Position numbers and translations under genes: made by a program. From Buchnera aphidicola (Hyalopterus amygdali) (lineage in GTDB: Bacteria > Pseudomonadota > Gammaproteobacteria > Enterobacterales > Enterobacteriaceae), in the NCBI RefSeq assembly GCF_964059015.1, contig NZ_OZ060383.1:186001-250000 (forward strand): a DNA stretch of 64,000 nt. Direction: 5' to 3'. Positions 1 to 11,298 of this stretch are shown here, in pieces. Under the pieces are notes generated by a model that had not been told where the DNA came from, did no database searches, and worked only from the letters and a program-made list of their open reading frames with translations. How positions within the stretch are numbered: position 1 is the first letter of the stretch; each line of letters begins with the position of its first letter.

Positions 1-632
1 AAAAGTTATTAACGCTATTTTATGAGAATTGGAATTTTGGTGCTGCAAGTGGTATTTACAAACTTTCAGACGTATTATGGATTGATAATGTTTTAAGAAC
101 TCGAAAAGGGACTGCAGTTTCTTTAGGTATTATTTTTTTGCATATTGCTAAAGAATTGCAATTACCATTAAATCCTGTAGTCTTTCCGACGCAATTAATC
201 CTAAGGGCAGATTGGGTTAATCAAAAAAAATGGTTAATTAATCCGTTTAATGGTGATATTTTGGATCAACATACTCTAGAAGTCTGGTTAAAGGGAAACA
301 TTAGTCCTACTGCAGAATTATATGAAAATGATTTATATAAGTCCGAATCTATTACTGTTTTGCGTAAAATGTTGGATACATTAAAATTAGCCCTAATGGA
401 AGAAAAAAAAATGGAACTAGCATTAAATGTTAGCAACTTACTTCTACAAATTAATCCAAATGATCCATATGAAATTCGTGATAGAGGACTAATATATTCG
501 CATTTAGAATGTAATCATGTTGCTTTAACAGATTTAATTTATTTTGTAGAACATTGTCCAGAAGATCCAATTAGCGAAATTATTAAGGTACAAATTCATT
601 CTATTGAACAAAAAAAAACAATTTTACATTAG
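1..632 (+). CDS. sirB1: SirB1 family protein (transglutaminase-like plus TPR), 3' part
   Basis: The reading frame is open from base 3 at the window edge to the TAA ending at 632, so the start lies outside the window. An internal TTG at 138 is not the start, because conserved protein continues upstream of it (residues reading GIYKLSDVLWIDNVLRTRKG, typical of SirB1/YchA). The transglutaminase-like core is followed by a C-terminal helical TPR-like part with the motif NPNDPYEIRDRGLIYSHL. The biochemical role of SirB1 is not established in the family. It converges on nadE with a gap of 17 bases. Gene identity is confident; function is unknown. Confidence 0.85.
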   Translation, partial: KLLTLFYENWNFGAASGIYKLSDVLWIDNVLRTRKGTAVSLGIIFLHIAKELQLPLNPVVFPTQLILRADWVNQKKWLINPFNGDILDQHTLEVWLKGNISPTAELYENDLYKSESITVLRKMLDTLKLALMEEKKMELALNVSNLLLQINPNDPYEIRDRGLIYSHLECNHVALTDLIYFVEHCPEDPISEIIKVQIHSIEQKKTILH

Positions 633-649
633 ATAATGATATTTATATT

Positions 650-1456
650 TTATCCTAAATTAATTTTTTTATGTTTATGTTGTCTTTCTAAAAATAATGT
701 TTCAATTTTTTTTTGAATCGAAATATCTATTTTTTTTCCTTCTAAATAATCGTCAATTTCATTATATTTTATACCTAAAACATATTCGTCTTCTTGTTGT
801 GGTTTTTTATCTTCAAGATCAGCTGTTGGTTTTTTTAGGTATAAATGTTTAGGACAATTTAGTTTTTTTAACAACAATCTTCCCTGTCTTTTATTTAATT
901 TAGAAATTAAATTAACATCTGTCGCATTATCTCCGTGTTTAGTAAAAAATCCTGTAATAATTTCTGATGCATTGCTTGTTCCTATAACTAATCCATTTTT
1001 AACAGCAGCAACACTATATTGTACTTTCATTCTTTCTCTTGCTTTTTCATTTCCTTTAATATAATCTGAAATTTCTATTCCTCCTTTCTTTAAAGATATT
1101 TCGCTGCTTAAAACTGAATTTTTAATATTGATAAAAAAAACTTGATCTGGATTTATAAAGTTAATTGCATCTTGACAATCTTTTTCATCTAATTGTTTGC
1201 CATATGGTAATCGTAATGCAATACATTGATAAAAATTTTTTTTTGTTTCTTGTCGTAGTTCATTGATTGATAATTGACATATTTTTCCAGTTAAAGTAGA
1301 GTCTTGTCCTCCACTAATGCCAACTATTAATGATTTTATATGAATATTTTGAATTAAATATTTTTTTAAAGATTGAATACGATGAGATATTTCTTTTTCT
1401 GGTACAATTATTGATTGTACGCCTAATAATTCAATAATTTTTTTTTGTAAGTTCAT
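650..1456 (-). CDS. nadE: NH3-dependent NAD+ synthetase
   Basis: NadE converts nicotinate adenine dinucleotide (deamido-NAD), ATP and ammonia to NAD+ in the cytosol, the last step of NAD synthesis. The protein has 268 residues against 275 in E. coli. The ATP pyrophosphatase P-loop SGGQDS sits at residues 48-53, and the conserved stretches [19 protein letters not shown] and [12 protein letters not shown] are all present. There is no glutaminase domain, so it depends on free ammonia. It converges with sirB1 and is divergent from ackA. A NadK gene at 14.4 kb supplies the next step to NADP. No sign of decay. Confidence 0.96.
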   Translation of the reverse strand: MNLQKKIIELLGVQSIIVPEKEISHRIQSLKKYLIQNIHIKSLIVGISGGQDSTLTGKICQLSINELRQETKKNFYQCIALRLPYGKQLDEKDCQDAINFINPDQVFFINIKNSVLSSEISLKKGGIEISDYIKGNEKARERMKVQYSVAAVKNGLVIGTSNASEIITGFFTKHGDNATDVNLISKLNKRQGRLLLKKLNCPKHLYLKKPTADLEDKKPQQEDEYVLGIKYNEIDDYLEGKKIDISIQKKIETLFLERQHKHKKINLG

Positions 1457-1576
1457 TTGGATTTATATATTCTTTATTTTTAATATTATCTTTTTTTATT
1501 AAGTAATGTATTATATATTAAAAAGAAAAAATTCAAAAGATTGCATTAAAATATAATTTTTTTAAAAAAATAATAA

Positions 1577-2788
1577 ATGGTAAAAATATTGAATAATTTA
1601 ATTTTTGTTTTAAATTGTGGTAGCTCTTCTATAAAATTTGCAATATTAAATCCTAAAAGTAAAAAAAAATATTTATCTGGTATAGTAGAATATTTATTTT
1701 TATCTAAAACGTATATTAAATGGAAATATTTAGGGACAAAAAATAAAAAATGTATAGGTTTTTACATATCTCATAAAGATGCTTTAAATTTTATTTTTAA
1801 TAATGTTCTTTTAGAATGTCAAGACGTATTTAAACATATAATAGGTATCGGTCATAGAGTGGTACATGGAGGTCATAAAATAAAATATTCTACTTTAATA
1901 AATAATAGTATTATTCAATTAATTGAGGATGCAGCTATATTTGCACCATTACATAATCCAGCAAATTTAATTGGTATAAAAGAAATTGTAAAGAAGTATC
2001 CTATTTTCTCAAAAAAGAACGTAGCAGTATTCGACACATCTTTTTATCAAAACATGCCAAAAACTTCATTTTTATATGCTATTCCTTATTTTTTTTATAA
2101 AAGACATAATATTAGACGATACGGAGCGCATGGTATTAGTCATCGTTATGTAGCTTCTGAAGCAGCTCTAATTTTAAATAAAAGTTTTAATTCGATTAAT
2201 CTTATTACGTGTCATTTAGGTAATGGAGCTTCTGTTTCTGCAATTTGTAATGGAGTATGTGTAGATACTTCTATGGGATTAACACCATTAGAAGGATTGG
2301 TTATGGGAACGCGTAGTGGTGATATAGATCCTTCAATTATTTTTTTTATGCATAAAAAACTTGGTATTAGTATTAAAGATATTAATAATATTCTTACAAA
2401 AGAATCTGGTTTGTTGGGTTTAAGTGGTGTAAGTAGTGATTTTCGTTATTTTGAAAAAAATTATTTTTTAAAAAATCATGCAAAATTATCCGTAGATATT
2501 TTTTGTCATCGTTTAGCTAAATATATAGCTTCTTATATGTCTTTGATGACGAATTCTTTAGATGCTATTGTGTTTACAGGAGGGATTGGTGAAAATGTAC
2601 CGTTAGTTAGACAAATTACTTTATTAAAATTATCTTTGATTGGATTTCAAATAGATATTCATCGTAATTCATTGATAAAAAATGGGAAACTAGGATTAAT
2701 TAGTAAAGATAAGTCTCATCCAGTTCTAGTTATTCCAACTAATGAAGAGTTAGCAATAGCTGAAGAAACCATCAAGATAATTAGTTAG
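1577..2788 (+). CDS. ackA: Acetate kinase
   Basis: AckA reversibly transfers phosphate between acetyl phosphate and ADP/acetate and so makes ATP in the Pta-AckA pathway. It has 403 residues, close to the 400 of E. coli. Family signatures visible are NCGSSSIKF near residue 13, GHRVVHGG, VFDTSFYQNMP, the nucleotide-site HLGNGASVSA and the C-terminal FTGGIGEN. pta follows 52 bases downstream on the same strand, the usual operon. Together with PDH at 36-41 kb this gives a route from pyruvate to acetate with substrate-level ATP. Confidence 0.97.
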   Translation: MVKILNNLIFVLNCGSSSIKFAILNPKSKKKYLSGIVEYLFLSKTYIKWKYLGTKNKKCIGFYISHKDALNFIFNNVLLECQDVFKHIIGIGHRVVHGGHKIKYSTLINNSIIQLIEDAAIFAPLHNPANLIGIKEIVKKYPIFSKKNVAVFDTSFYQNMPKTSFLYAIPYFFYKRHNIRRYGAHGISHRYVASEAALILNKSFNSINLITCHLGNGASVSAICNGVCVDTSMGLTPLEGLVMGTRSGDIDPSIIFFMHKKLGISIKDINNILTKESGLLGLSGVSSDFRYFEKNYFLKNHAKLSVDIFCHRLAKYIASYMSLMTNSLDAIVFTGGIGENVPLVRQITLLKLSLIGFQIDIHRNSLIKNGKLGLISKDKSHPVLVIPTNEELAIAEETIKIIS

Positions 2789-2840
2789 AATAATAATTAT
2801 TATATCGTATTTTTATGTTAAATTTAAATAATAAAAAATT

Positions 2841-4973
2841 ATGTCGCGTATTATAATGTTAGTACCTTTAAATAAAAATGTTGGTTTAAAAACAATTAGT
2901 TTAAGTTTACTTTATTATTTTTATATAAAAGAAAAAAATAATCATTTGAAATCTTTTTCTTATTTTCCTCTTATAGATAATTCGTCATTTGATAAAAATT
3001 TTATTAAAGAGCATTTTTTAAGATATATTGATGTATTAGATAATATAAATTTTTCTAAAAAAAACTTTAATTCTGATGAATATTTAGTTCTTGTTAATAG
3101 AATAATTAAAGAATGCTATAATAAAAAAAAATTAAACGAATTTATTTTAATTCAAGGTATTAATAAAAGAGAACATTTTGATGCAGATCAAATTAATTTT
3201 GATATTGCTCAAAATACCAATGCAGAAGTAATACTTTTAGAGAATCTAGAACAATATTCATTGTGTTCTTTTAAAGAAAAAGAAAAACAAATAAAAGGTT
3301 TTTTAGAAAATAAAAAATATAAAAATATTTTAGGTGTGATTTATAACAATATAAATTCTCCTTTTATTAAAAGAGAATATACCTTTTTTGATAAATTAAC
3401 ATTGTTAAATGATATTAAAAAAACAAAAAATTTCAATGAAATTAAAAAGAAAATTTTTTTTAATAGTTTTTTTTCTGTGATTGCTTTGATCCCTTGGAAT
3501 AAGAATTTTTTTCAATTGTCTTCCATAAATATTTCTAATTTTTTAAATGCACATCTTATTAATGAAAAAAATTTAAAAAATTACATTATAAAAAATATAA
3601 TGATCTTTGAAGAAGAGTATTTAGAGAATTTAAAAAAAATATCTTTTACCACCTTAGTCATCGTTTCTTCAAGTCGAATAGACTTTTTTTTAGAAAAAAT
3701 ATATTTACGATCAATATATAAAAAAATAGGTGGAATTTTATTTACAGGATTGCTAAATTTAAAGAAAAATTTTATTAATAAATTAAATTTTTTAATAAAT
3801 CAAGGTATTCCCATATTTTTTGTAAAATATAATATAATAGAAACTCTATCTAGATTAGAACAATTTAATTTTAATATTCAAATAAAAAGTAAAAATTGCA
3901 TTAAAAATATGTTACAATATTTTTCTAAATTTTTTAAAAAATCATTTTTTCTTAACTCAAAAGATAAAGTTATTACTTTTCAAAAGACATTATATTCTCC
4001 TAAAGAATTTTGTTATCGATTAACGTTGCTTTCTAAAAAAAAATATAAACGTATTATTTTCCCAGAATCATATGAAACACGTATCTTAAAAGCTGTTTCT
4101 ATATCTCACCATTTAGGTATTGCGGAATGCGTGCTATTAGGCAATCCAAAAAAAATTTATAGTATAGCAGATGAAAATAATATTTATTTAAGTAAAAAAA
4201 TTGAAATAATTGATCCATTCTTAATAAGAAAAAAATATATTTCTCGTTTAATAGAAATTAGAAAAAATAAAGGAATGGATGAAATTTCTGCACAAAAAGA
4301 ATTAAAAGATAATATTGTTTTAGCTACGTTAATTTTAGAATCTGATCAAGTTGATGGGATGGTATCTGGTGCAGTAAATACTACTGCTAACACTATACGT
4401 CCAGCATTGCAAATTATTAAGACTAACCCTATGTACACTTTAGTGTCATCTATATTTTTTATGCTTTTTCCAGATCAAGTTTTAGTTTATGGAGACTGTG
4501 CGATTAATATAGAGCCGAATGCACAAGAATTAGCTGATATTGCAATTCAATCTGCAGATTCAGCAAAAAATTTTAGTATTAAATCACCACGTATAGCAAT
4601 GTTATCGTATTCTACTGGTTATTCAGGAATGGGACAGAAAGTTGAAAAAATTAGATGTGCAACTAAAATTGTTCAAAAAAGAAGGCCCGATTTAATTATT
4701 GATGGTCCAATTCAGTATGATGCAGCTATTTCAAAAGAAGTCGCACAATTAAAAGCGCCATTGTCAACTATTTTAGGAAATGCTAATGTTTTTATATTTC
4801 CTGATCTAAATTCCGGTAATATCGCTTATAAGGCTGTGCAACGTTCGGCAAACTTAATTTGTATTGGTCCAATGTTACAAGGATTAAGAAAACCAGTTAA
4901 TGACTTATCAAGAGGTGCATCCGTTCAGGATATAATTTATACAATTGCGTTGACTTCAATTCAATCTTCATAA
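2841..4973 (+). CDS. pta: Phosphate acetyltransferase
   Basis: Pta converts acetyl-CoA and phosphate to acetyl phosphate and CoA. The 710-residue product is the long enterobacterial form (714 in E. coli). An N-terminal nucleotide-binding-like/DRTGG part (start MSRIIMLVPLNKNVGLKT) is strongly diverged and lysine/asparagine-rich. The catalytic PTA/PTB domain in roughly the last 330 residues is well conserved (IIFPESYETRILKA, GMVSGAVNTTANTIRPALQI, SYSTGYSGMG, DGPIQYDAA, FPDLNSGNIAYKA). The contrast suggests that selection mainly holds the catalytic half. Downstream of ackA; its stop lies 4 bases from the end of the convergent yfaE. Confidence 0.96.
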   Translation: MSRIIMLVPLNKNVGLKTISLSLLYYFYIKEKNNHLKSFSYFPLIDNSSFDKNFIKEHFLRYIDVLDNINFSKKNFNSDEYLVLVNRIIKECYNKKKLNEFILIQGINKREHFDADQINFDIAQNTNAEVILLENLEQYSLCSFKEKEKQIKGFLENKKYKNILGVIYNNINSPFIKREYTFFDKLTLLNDIKKTKNFNEIKKKIFFNSFFSVIALIPWNKNFFQLSSINISNFLNAHLINEKNLKNYIIKNIMIFEEEYLENLKKISFTTLVIVSSSRIDFFLEKIYLRSIYKKIGGILFTGLLNLKKNFINKLNFLINQGIPIFFVKYNIIETLSRLEQFNFNIQIKSKNCIKNMLQYFSKFFKKSFFLNSKDKVITFQKTLYSPKEFCYRLTLLSKKKYKRIIFPESYETRILKAVSISHHLGIAECVLLGNPKKIYSIADENNIYLSKKIEIIDPFLIRKKYISRLIEIRKNKGMDEISAQKELKDNIVLATLILESDQVDGMVSGAVNTTANTIRPALQIIKTNPMYTLVSSIFFMLFPDQVLVYGDCAINIEPNAQELADIAIQSADSAKNFSIKSPRIAMLSYSTGYSGMGQKVEKIRCATKIVQKRRPDLIIDGPIQYDAAISKEVAQLKAPLSTILGNANVFIFPDLNSGNIAYKAVQRSANLICIGPMLQGLRKPVNDLSRGASVQDIIYTIALTSIQSS

Positions 4974-4977
4974 TTTT

Positions 4978-5237
4978 TTATATTTTAATGATAATATTCC
5001 CCTCTGGTTCGCAACAGCATGGAAATATTTCTTTTCTTTTGAATAAAGCAGCTATTGGTTTTTTTATCGAATAAGATATATTACCTTTTAATATTTGAAT
5101 TCGACATGTTCCACAATAACCAGATCTACATTGATATTCAATTTTAATATTATTATATTCTAAAATTTTCAATAAAGATGTTTTTTTTTATATTTTATTT
5201 TTTTTTGATTTAATATTTCAATCGTAAAGTTTTTCAT
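4978..5237 (-). CDS. yfaE: YfaE 2Fe-2S ferredoxin, frame broken at an A9 run
   Basis: YfaE is the small ferredoxin that helps maintain the diiron-tyrosyl radical of NrdB. The C-terminal part contains YQCRSGYCGTC and PCCCEPEG, giving the four iron-sulfur cysteines. The ATG at 5237-5235 lies one base after the nrdB stop (TAA-A-ATG), the expected coupled start, and encodes MKNFTIEILNQ. That frame runs into the A9 run (T on the plus strand, 5181-5189) and then stops at 5171-5169. The frame before the cysteines can only be joined to it by one extra A (or two fewer), which yields about 86 residues against 84 in E. coli. Restarting at the in-frame TTG at 5172 would give 64 residues without the first beta strands. 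Either transcript slippage or early decay. Confidence 0.8.
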
Positions 5238-5238
5238 T

Positions 5239-6369
5239 TTATAATTTAAATTTTCTAAATTCTTGATTAGAAACTTCTGATTCAATTTGTCCTACAAGAT
5301 AAGAACTAATTTCTGTTTCTTGAGGAGCCACTTGTATATAATCAGAATTTAACCAAGAATTGATCCAAGGAATTGGGTTAGATGTTTTCTCAAAAAGCAT
5401 GTTAAAGCCTATTGCATTCATGCGGATATTGGTAATATATTCTATATACTGACATAATATATCTTTATTTAATCCTAGCATGGAACCATCTTGGAATAAA
5501 TATTCAGCCCATTTTTTTTCTTGTTCTGCAGCAGACATAAATATTTTTATTGCTTCATCTTTACATTCTAAAACAATATCTTTCATGTCTTCATTATTTT
5601 TTTTATTACTTAAAATATTTAAAATATGTTGAGTGCCAGTTAAGTGTAATGCTTCATCTCTTGCTATTAATCTGATAATTTTTGCATTTCCTTCCATTAT
5701 CTCTCTTTCTGCGAATGCAAATGAACAAGCGAAACTAACATAGAATCTAATAGCTTCTAATACATTTACACTAATTAAGCACAGATATAATCTTTTTTTT
5801 AATAAATTTAGTTTAATTTTAATTTTTTTTTCATTAATTTTATGTTTTCCTACTCCTAGTAAATGCCAATAACTTGTTATTTTTATTAGTTCATCATAAT
5901 AAAAAGAAATATCTTGTGCTCGAGCATTAATATTTTTATTAGAAATAATATCGTCAAATATAATCGATGGTTGATTAATAATATTTCTAATAATATGAGT
6001 GTATGAACGTGAGTGAATTGTTTCTGAAAAAGACCATGTTTCAATCCATGTTTCTAATTCAGGTATGGAGACTATAGGTAAGAATGCAATATTAGGACTT
6101 CTTCCTTGAATAGAATCTAGTAACGTTTGATATTTTAAATTACTTATAAAAATATGTTTTTCATTAGAGGGTAGATTTTGAAAATCTATTCTATCTTTAG
6201 ATAAATCTATTTCTTCTGGTCTCCAAAAAAACGAAAGTTGTTTCTCAATTAATTTTTCAAAAATATTGTATTTTTGTTGGTCATATCGAGCTATATTTAC
6301 AGATTGTCCAAAAAACATAGGTTCTATGAGTTGATTATTTTTTTCTTTTGAAAAAGTTGTATAAGACAC
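5239..6369 (-). CDS. nrdB: Ribonucleoside-diphosphate reductase 1, beta subunit
   Basis: NrdB carries the diiron centre and stable tyrosyl radical of the class Ia ribonucleotide reductase that makes dNDPs. It has 376 residues, the same as E. coli. The conserved stretch [20 protein letters not shown] is followed by [11 protein letters not shown], whose tyrosine is the radical site, and the iron ligands in [14 protein letters not shown] are intact. It follows nrdA with 58 bases between and overlaps functionally with yfaE, whose ATG begins one base after the nrdB stop. The order nrdA-nrdB-yfaE is that of E. coli. Confidence 0.98.
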   Translation of the reverse strand: MSYTTFSKEKNNQLIEPMFFGQSVNIARYDQQKYNIFEKLIEKQLSFFWRPEEIDLSKDRIDFQNLPSNEKHIFISNLKYQTLLDSIQGRSPNIAFLPIVSIPELETWIETWSFSETIHSRSYTHIIRNIINQPSIIFDDIISNKNINARAQDISFYYDELIKITSYWHLLGVGKHKINEKKIKIKLNLLKKRLYLCLISVNVLEAIRFYVSFACSFAFAEREIMEGNAKIIRLIARDEALHLTGTQHILNILSNKKNNEDMKDIVLECKDEAIKIFMSAAEQEKKWAEYLFQDGSMLGLNKDILCQYIEYITNIRMNAIGFNMLFEKTSNPIPWINSWLNSDYIQVAPQETEISSYLVGQIESEVSNQEFRKFKL

Positions 6370-6427
6370 TTGATTATACCTATAAGGGTTTTATTTTTTT
6401 ATTTTTAAAAAATAGATAATTTATTTA

Positions 6428-8719
6428 TTATATCGTACAAGAACCACTTGTACAATTGTCTTCTTTTGTTTTTTCAGAGTATTTATTAAGATTTTGATTA
6501 TCTTCAGCTCCATCACGAGTATTTTGATAATATAGTGTTTTTATGCCTAGTTTATATGCTGTAAGTAAATCATATAAAAGTTGTTTCATAGGTATTTTTT
6601 CATTTAAAAAACGTTTTGGATCATAATTAGTATTTACTGAAATAGATTGATCAATAAATTTTTGCATAATGGCTACAAGTTCTAAATATCCTGTATTGTT
6701 TGGTATTTCCCAAAGTAGTTCATATTCTGATTTAAATTTTTTATATTCTGGAACAACTTGTTTTAGCATTCCGTCTTTTGAAGCTTTTATACTAATAAAT
6801 CCTCTTGGAGGTTCTATTCCATTAGTGGCATTAGAGATTTGAGAAGATGTTTCTGATGGCATTAAAGCTGATAAGGTAGAATTTCTTAATCCATATTTTT
6901 TAATTTTTTTACGTAGTCTATCCCAATTAAAATGTAATGGTTCGTTGCATATTGAGTCTACTTCTTTTTTGTAGGTATCTATAGGAAGTTTTCCTAAATA
7001 GTAATTAGTTTCATGAAACAATTTACAAGATCCTTTTTCTTTAGCTAGTTCACAAGATGCCTGTAACAGATAATATTGTATTGCTTCGAAAGTTTTATGG
7101 GTTAAATTTTTTGCACTGCCATCTGAATATCGAACTTTATTTTTAGCTAAGTAATATGCAAAATTAATTACACCAATTCCTAAAGAACGTCTTGAAATAG
7201 AAGATGTTTTTGCACATAAAATTGGATAATTTTGATAATCTAATATTTCGTCTAGTGCTCGTACTGATAATGTAGACAGCTCTTGTAGGTCTTTTAAATT
7301 ATTGATTATTCCTAAGTTAAGAGCAGATAAAGTACAAAGTGCAATTTCTCCGTTTTTGTCATCGATGTTATTCAATGGTTTTGTAGGAAGTGTAATCTCT
7401 AGACATAAGTTGGATTGTCTTATTGTTGCGACATTCGGATTAAATGGACTATGTGAATTACAATGATCGACATTTTGTATATAAATTCTTCCTGTTGATG
7501 TTCTTTCTCGCATAATTAAGCAGAACAAATCAATTGCATTAATTCTTTTTTTTCTTATATTATTATTATTTTCATATTTAGTGTATATCTCTTTAAATTT
7601 TTTTTGATCTGAAAAAAAATATTCATATAATTTTGGAACATCAGAGGGGCTAAATAATGTAATTTTTTTTCCTAATAGCATTCTTTGATACATTAATTTA
7701 TTAATTTGTACAGCATAATCTAGATGACGCACTCTATTTTCTTCAATTCCTCTATTATTTTTTAAAACCAATAAATTTTCAATTTCCAGGTGCCATATTG
7801 GATAAAAAACAGTTGCGGCTCCACCTCGTACACCACCCTGAGAACACGATTTTACAGCGCTTTGAAAAAGTTTATAAAAAGGAATACATCCTGTATGAAA
7901 TGCTTCTCCATTTCTAATAGGACTTCCTAAGGCTCTGATTTGACCTGCATTTATGCCGATTCCTGCTCTTTGAGAAACATATTTTACGATGGAACTAGTT
8001 GTAGCATTAATAGAGTTTAAATTATCTGCACATTCAATTAATACACAAGAACTAAATTGACGTGTAGGTGTTCTTACACCAGACATAATAGGTGTAGGTA
8101 GGGAGATTTTAAAAGTAGAAATTGCATCGTAAAATCGTTTAATATAATTCATACGAATATTTTTTTGATACTTAGAAAATAGGCATGCAGATATTAAAAT
8201 ATATAAAAATTGTGCACTTTCATATATTTCTCCAGTGACACGATCTTGTAATAAATATTTTGATTCTAGTTGTTTTACTGCTGCATAAGAAAAATTCATA
8301 TCACGTAAATGATTAATAAAAGAATTCATTTTTTTATATTCTTCGAAAGAATAGTTTTTTAATAAACTTGCATCATATTTGCCTAATTTTACCATTTTTT
8401 TTACATGATAATAAAGAATTGGTGGTTCAAATTGACCATAAGCTTTTTTTCTAAGATGAAAAATAGCAAGTCTTGCAGCCATATATTGATAGTCTGGTGT
8501 ATCCTGAGAAATTAAATCTGCTGCAGATTTTATAATTGTTTCATGTATATTGATGGTACTTATATTATTATATAATTGAATTCGTGAACGAAGTTCTACT
8601 TGAGAAACAGATACATTTTCCAATCCTTTAGCTGCCCAATTTAAAACTTTATGAATTTTATCTAAATTAATTTTTTCTTTTTTTCCGTTTCTTTTGGTAA
8701 CAAAAAGATTTATTTTCAT
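6428..8719 (-). CDS. nrdA: Ribonucleoside-diphosphate reductase 1, alpha subunit
   Basis: NrdA is the catalytic subunit of class Ia ribonucleotide reductase. The product is 763 residues (761 in E. coli). An N-terminal ATP cone (residues about 5-95, VTKRNGKKEKINLDKI) provides overall activity regulation by ATP/dATP. The active-site cysteines are in SSCVLIECAD, SNLCLEITLP and ALCTLSALNLG. The C-terminal tail CTSGSC holds the two shuttle cysteines that are re-reduced by thioredoxin or glutaredoxin. First gene of the nrdA-nrdB-yfaE set, with 68 bases separating it from gyrA upstream. Confidence 0.98.
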   Translation of the reverse strand: MKINLFVTKRNGKKEKINLDKIHKVLNWAAKGLENVSVSQVELRSRIQLYNNISTINIHETIIKSAADLISQDTPDYQYMAARLAIFHLRKKAYGQFEPPILYYHVKKMVKLGKYDASLLKNYSFEEYKKMNSFINHLRDMNFSYAAVKQLESKYLLQDRVTGEIYESAQFLYILISACLFSKYQKNIRMNYIKRFYDAISTFKISLPTPIMSGVRTPTRQFSSCVLIECADNLNSINATTSSIVKYVSQRAGIGINAGQIRALGSPIRNGEAFHTGCIPFYKLFQSAVKSCSQGGVRGGAATVFYPIWHLEIENLLVLKNNRGIEENRVRHLDYAVQINKLMYQRMLLGKKITLFSPSDVPKLYEYFFSDQKKFKEIYTKYENNNNIRKKRINAIDLFCLIMRERTSTGRIYIQNVDHCNSHSPFNPNVATIRQSNLCLEITLPTKPLNNIDDKNGEIALCTLSALNLGIINNLKDLQELSTLSVRALDEILDYQNYPILCAKTSSISRRSLGIGVINFAYYLAKNKVRYSDGSAKNLTHKTFEAIQYYLLQASCELAKEKGSCKLFHETNYYLGKLPIDTYKKEVDSICNEPLHFNWDRLRKKIKKYGLRNSTLSALMPSETSSQISNATNGIEPPRGFISIKASKDGMLKQVVPEYKKFKSEYELLWEIPNNTGYLELVAIMQKFIDQSISVNTNYDPKRFLNEKIPMKQLLYDLLTAYKLGIKTLYYQNTRDGAEDNQNLNKYSEKTKEDNCTSGSCTI

Positions 8720-8787
8720 ATTTATTTAACCTATTTTAAAAAAATATAATAAATATTATTTTTTAAATTGCATTGAAATGATTTTTT

Positions 8788-11298
8788 TTATATAGGTTCT
8801 ACGATTCTTTGTAATGCAACAACTTTTTCATTTTTTGATGTCCTTATTAATATCACACCTTGCGTATTTCTTTTTAAAACACCAATTTCAGATGCTCTTA
8901 TTCTTACTAGTGTTCCTGCATTAGTAATCATCATTATTTGATCTTTTTCTACTACTTGTATTGCACCGACTATTTTTCCATTTTTCTTAGTTATTTTAAT
9001 TGAAATTACACCCTGTGTTGCACGTGATTTTATTGGGAAATCTTTTATTTCAGTACGTTTTCCATAACCATTTTGTGTTGCTATTAAGATACTTTCTTTT
9101 TTATGTGGGACAATCAGAGATACTACTTTGTCATTTTTAGAAATTTTAATACCTCTTACTCCAGATGCTGTTCTTCCCATTGTTCTTACACTATTTTCTA
9201 CAAATTGAACTACTTTTCCATTTTGTGTAAATAACATGATATTATTATTTCCACTTGTTAATGCTACTCCTATAAGTTCATCATTATTATGTAAATTAAT
9301 TGCTATAATCCCAGCGATTCGAGGTTTTTTAAATACTTTTAGAGAACTTTTTTTAACTATACCATTTGCAGTTGCCATAAAAATATTAAGATTATCTTTA
9401 AACTCATGCATAGGTAATATTGCTGTAATTCTTTCTTTATTACTTAATGGTAGCAGATTTACTATAGGCCTACCTCTTGCATGTCTACTTGATTCCGGTA
9501 ATTGATAAACTTTCATCCAATATAAAAGACCTCGACTAGAAAAGCATAGTATTGTATCATGTGTATTTGCTACAACTAAACTTTCTATAAAATCTTCTTC
9601 TTTTATTTTTGCAGCTGATTTTCCTTTTCCGCCTCTTTTTTGAGCATTATAATCAGAAAGAGGTTGATATTTAACATATCCAGAATGAGATAGTGTTACT
9701 ACTACATCTTCTTGATTAATTAAATCTGCTACAGTAATATCTGCTTGATTTTCTGTAATTTCTGTTTTTCTTTTGTCTCCGAAATTATTTTTTATTGATA
9801 TTAATTCATCTTTAATAACTTGACGTAGACAATCAGGATTATCTAAAATTTTTTTTAATTCTTTACTTTTTTGAATTAGATTATTTTTTTCTAAAAAAAT
9901 TTTATTTTTTTCTAAAGTAGTTAGTTTGTGCAAACGCAAGTCTAAAATAGCTTGCACTTGTTTTTTCGTAAAATAATAATTATAAATTTTTTGGTTTATT
10001 TCTTTTTTTTGTTTTTCTAATTTTCTATCTATATATTCAATATTATTATGAATCCATTTTTTTTGTATTAACAGCTTTCTTGCTTCATTTAAGTTTTTTG
10101 ATTTTTTTATTAAATCAATGATATATTGAATATTTTCTAAGGCAATACTTAATCCTTCAAGGATGTGAATACGTTTAGATGTTTTATCTAGTTCAAAAAT
10201 ACTACGACGTGTAATTATTTCTTCTCTATGTGATAAAAAATATTTTAATATTTCTTTTAAAGGTAATATTTTTGGTTGTCCTTGACATAATGCAACCATA
10301 TTTATACCAAAAGAGATTTGTAGTTGAGTAAGAGAATATAACTGATTTAAAATTATTTCTGATATAGACTCTTTTTTAATTTCCACTACAATTCTCATTC
10401 CATCTTTGTCAGATTCATCACGTAAAGCAGTAATTCCATCAATTCTTTTGTCTTTTACTAATTCTGCTATTTTTTCAATTATGCGTGATTTATTAACTTG
10501 ATAGGGAATTTCATAAAAAATAATAGATTCTTTTTTACTTTTTTTGTTTTTTTCAATTTTATTGCGAGCGCGAATATAAATTTTTCCTTTTCCTGTTCGG
10601 TACGCTTCTTCAATTCCATTTTTTCCATAAATAATTCCGGCAGTAGGAAAGTCTGGACCAGGGATGTATTTAATCAATTCTTCTAATGTAATATCATTAT
10701 TTTCAATATATGCTAAGCATCCATTAATTATTTCATTTAAGTTATGAGGCGGAATATTTGTTGCCATACCAACAGCAATTCCGGATGATCCATTAATTAA
10801 TAGATTGGGTATTTTAGATGGTAATATTTCTGGAATATGTTCTGTTCCGTCATAATTTGGAATAAATTCTACAGTATTTTTTTCTAAATCAGTTAATAAT
10901 TCATGAGAAATTTTAGACATACGAATTTCTGTATATCGCATAGCCGCTGCTGCATCTCCATCAATTGAACCAAAATTTCCCTGACCATCTATTAAAACAT
11001 AGCGTAATGAAAAATTTTGTGCCATTCGAACAATAGAGTCATATACTGCAGAATCGCCATGAGGATGATATTTACCTATAACATCTCCTACTACTCTAGC
11101 AGATTTTTTATATGTTTTATTCCAATTATTATTCAATATATACATTGCAAAAAGTATTCTTCTATGAACAGGTTTTAGACCATCTCGAACATCTGGTAAT
11201 GCTCGTCCTACTATTACAGACATAGCATAATCTAAATAAGAGCTTTTTAATTCTTTTTCGATATCGACTTGTGCTATTTTTTGATTAAAGTCTTTCAT
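8788..11298 (-). CDS. gyrA: DNA gyrase subunit A
   Basis: GyrA forms the cleavage-rejoining subunit of DNA gyrase (A2B2), which introduces negative supercoils. It has 836 residues (875 in E. coli). The catalytic tyrosine is Y122 in [11 protein letters not shown]. The quinolone-region residues S83 and D87 are the sensitive wild-type ones. The GyrA box QKRGGKGKS opens the C-terminal beta-pinwheel. The shorter length comes mainly from loss of the acidic C-terminal tail, a region that tunes supercoiling in E. coli. Upstream of nrdA on the same strand; it is divergent from the DUF2076 gene across 266 bases without a gene. Confidence 0.98.
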   Translation of the reverse strand: MKDFNQKIAQVDIEKELKSSYLDYAMSVIVGRALPDVRDGLKPVHRRILFAMYILNNNWNKTYKKSARVVGDVIGKYHPHGDSAVYDSIVRMAQNFSLRYVLIDGQGNFGSIDGDAAAAMRYTEIRMSKISHELLTDLEKNTVEFIPNYDGTEHIPEILPSKIPNLLINGSSGIAVGMATNIPPHNLNEIINGCLAYIENNDITLEELIKYIPGPDFPTAGIIYGKNGIEEAYRTGKGKIYIRARNKIEKNKKSKKESIIFYEIPYQVNKSRIIEKIAELVKDKRIDGITALRDESDKDGMRIVVEIKKESISEIILNQLYSLTQLQISFGINMVALCQGQPKILPLKEILKYFLSHREEIITRRSIFELDKTSKRIHILEGLSIALENIQYIIDLIKKSKNLNEARKLLIQKKWIHNNIEYIDRKLEKQKKEINQKIYNYYFTKKQVQAILDLRLHKLTTLEKNKIFLEKNNLIQKSKELKKILDNPDCLRQVIKDELISIKNNFGDKRKTEITENQADITVADLINQEDVVVTLSHSGYVKYQPLSDYNAQKRGGKGKSAAKIKEEDFIESLVVANTHDTILCFSSRGLLYWMKVYQLPESSRHARGRPIVNLLPLSNKERITAILPMHEFKDNLNIFMATANGIVKKSSLKVFKKPRIAGIIAINLHNNDELIGVALTSGNNNIMLFTQNGKVVQFVENSVRTMGRTASGVRGIKISKNDKVVSLIVPHKKESILIATQNGYGKRTEIKDFPIKSRATQGVISIKITKKNGKIVGAIQVVEKDQIMMITNAGTLVRIRASEIGVLKRNTQGVILIRTSKNEKVVALQRIVEPI

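Noticed and set aside
9236..9505. An 89-codon plus-strand frame inside gyrA
   Set aside because: It is antisense to the conserved GyrA C-terminal domain and has no family resemblance.
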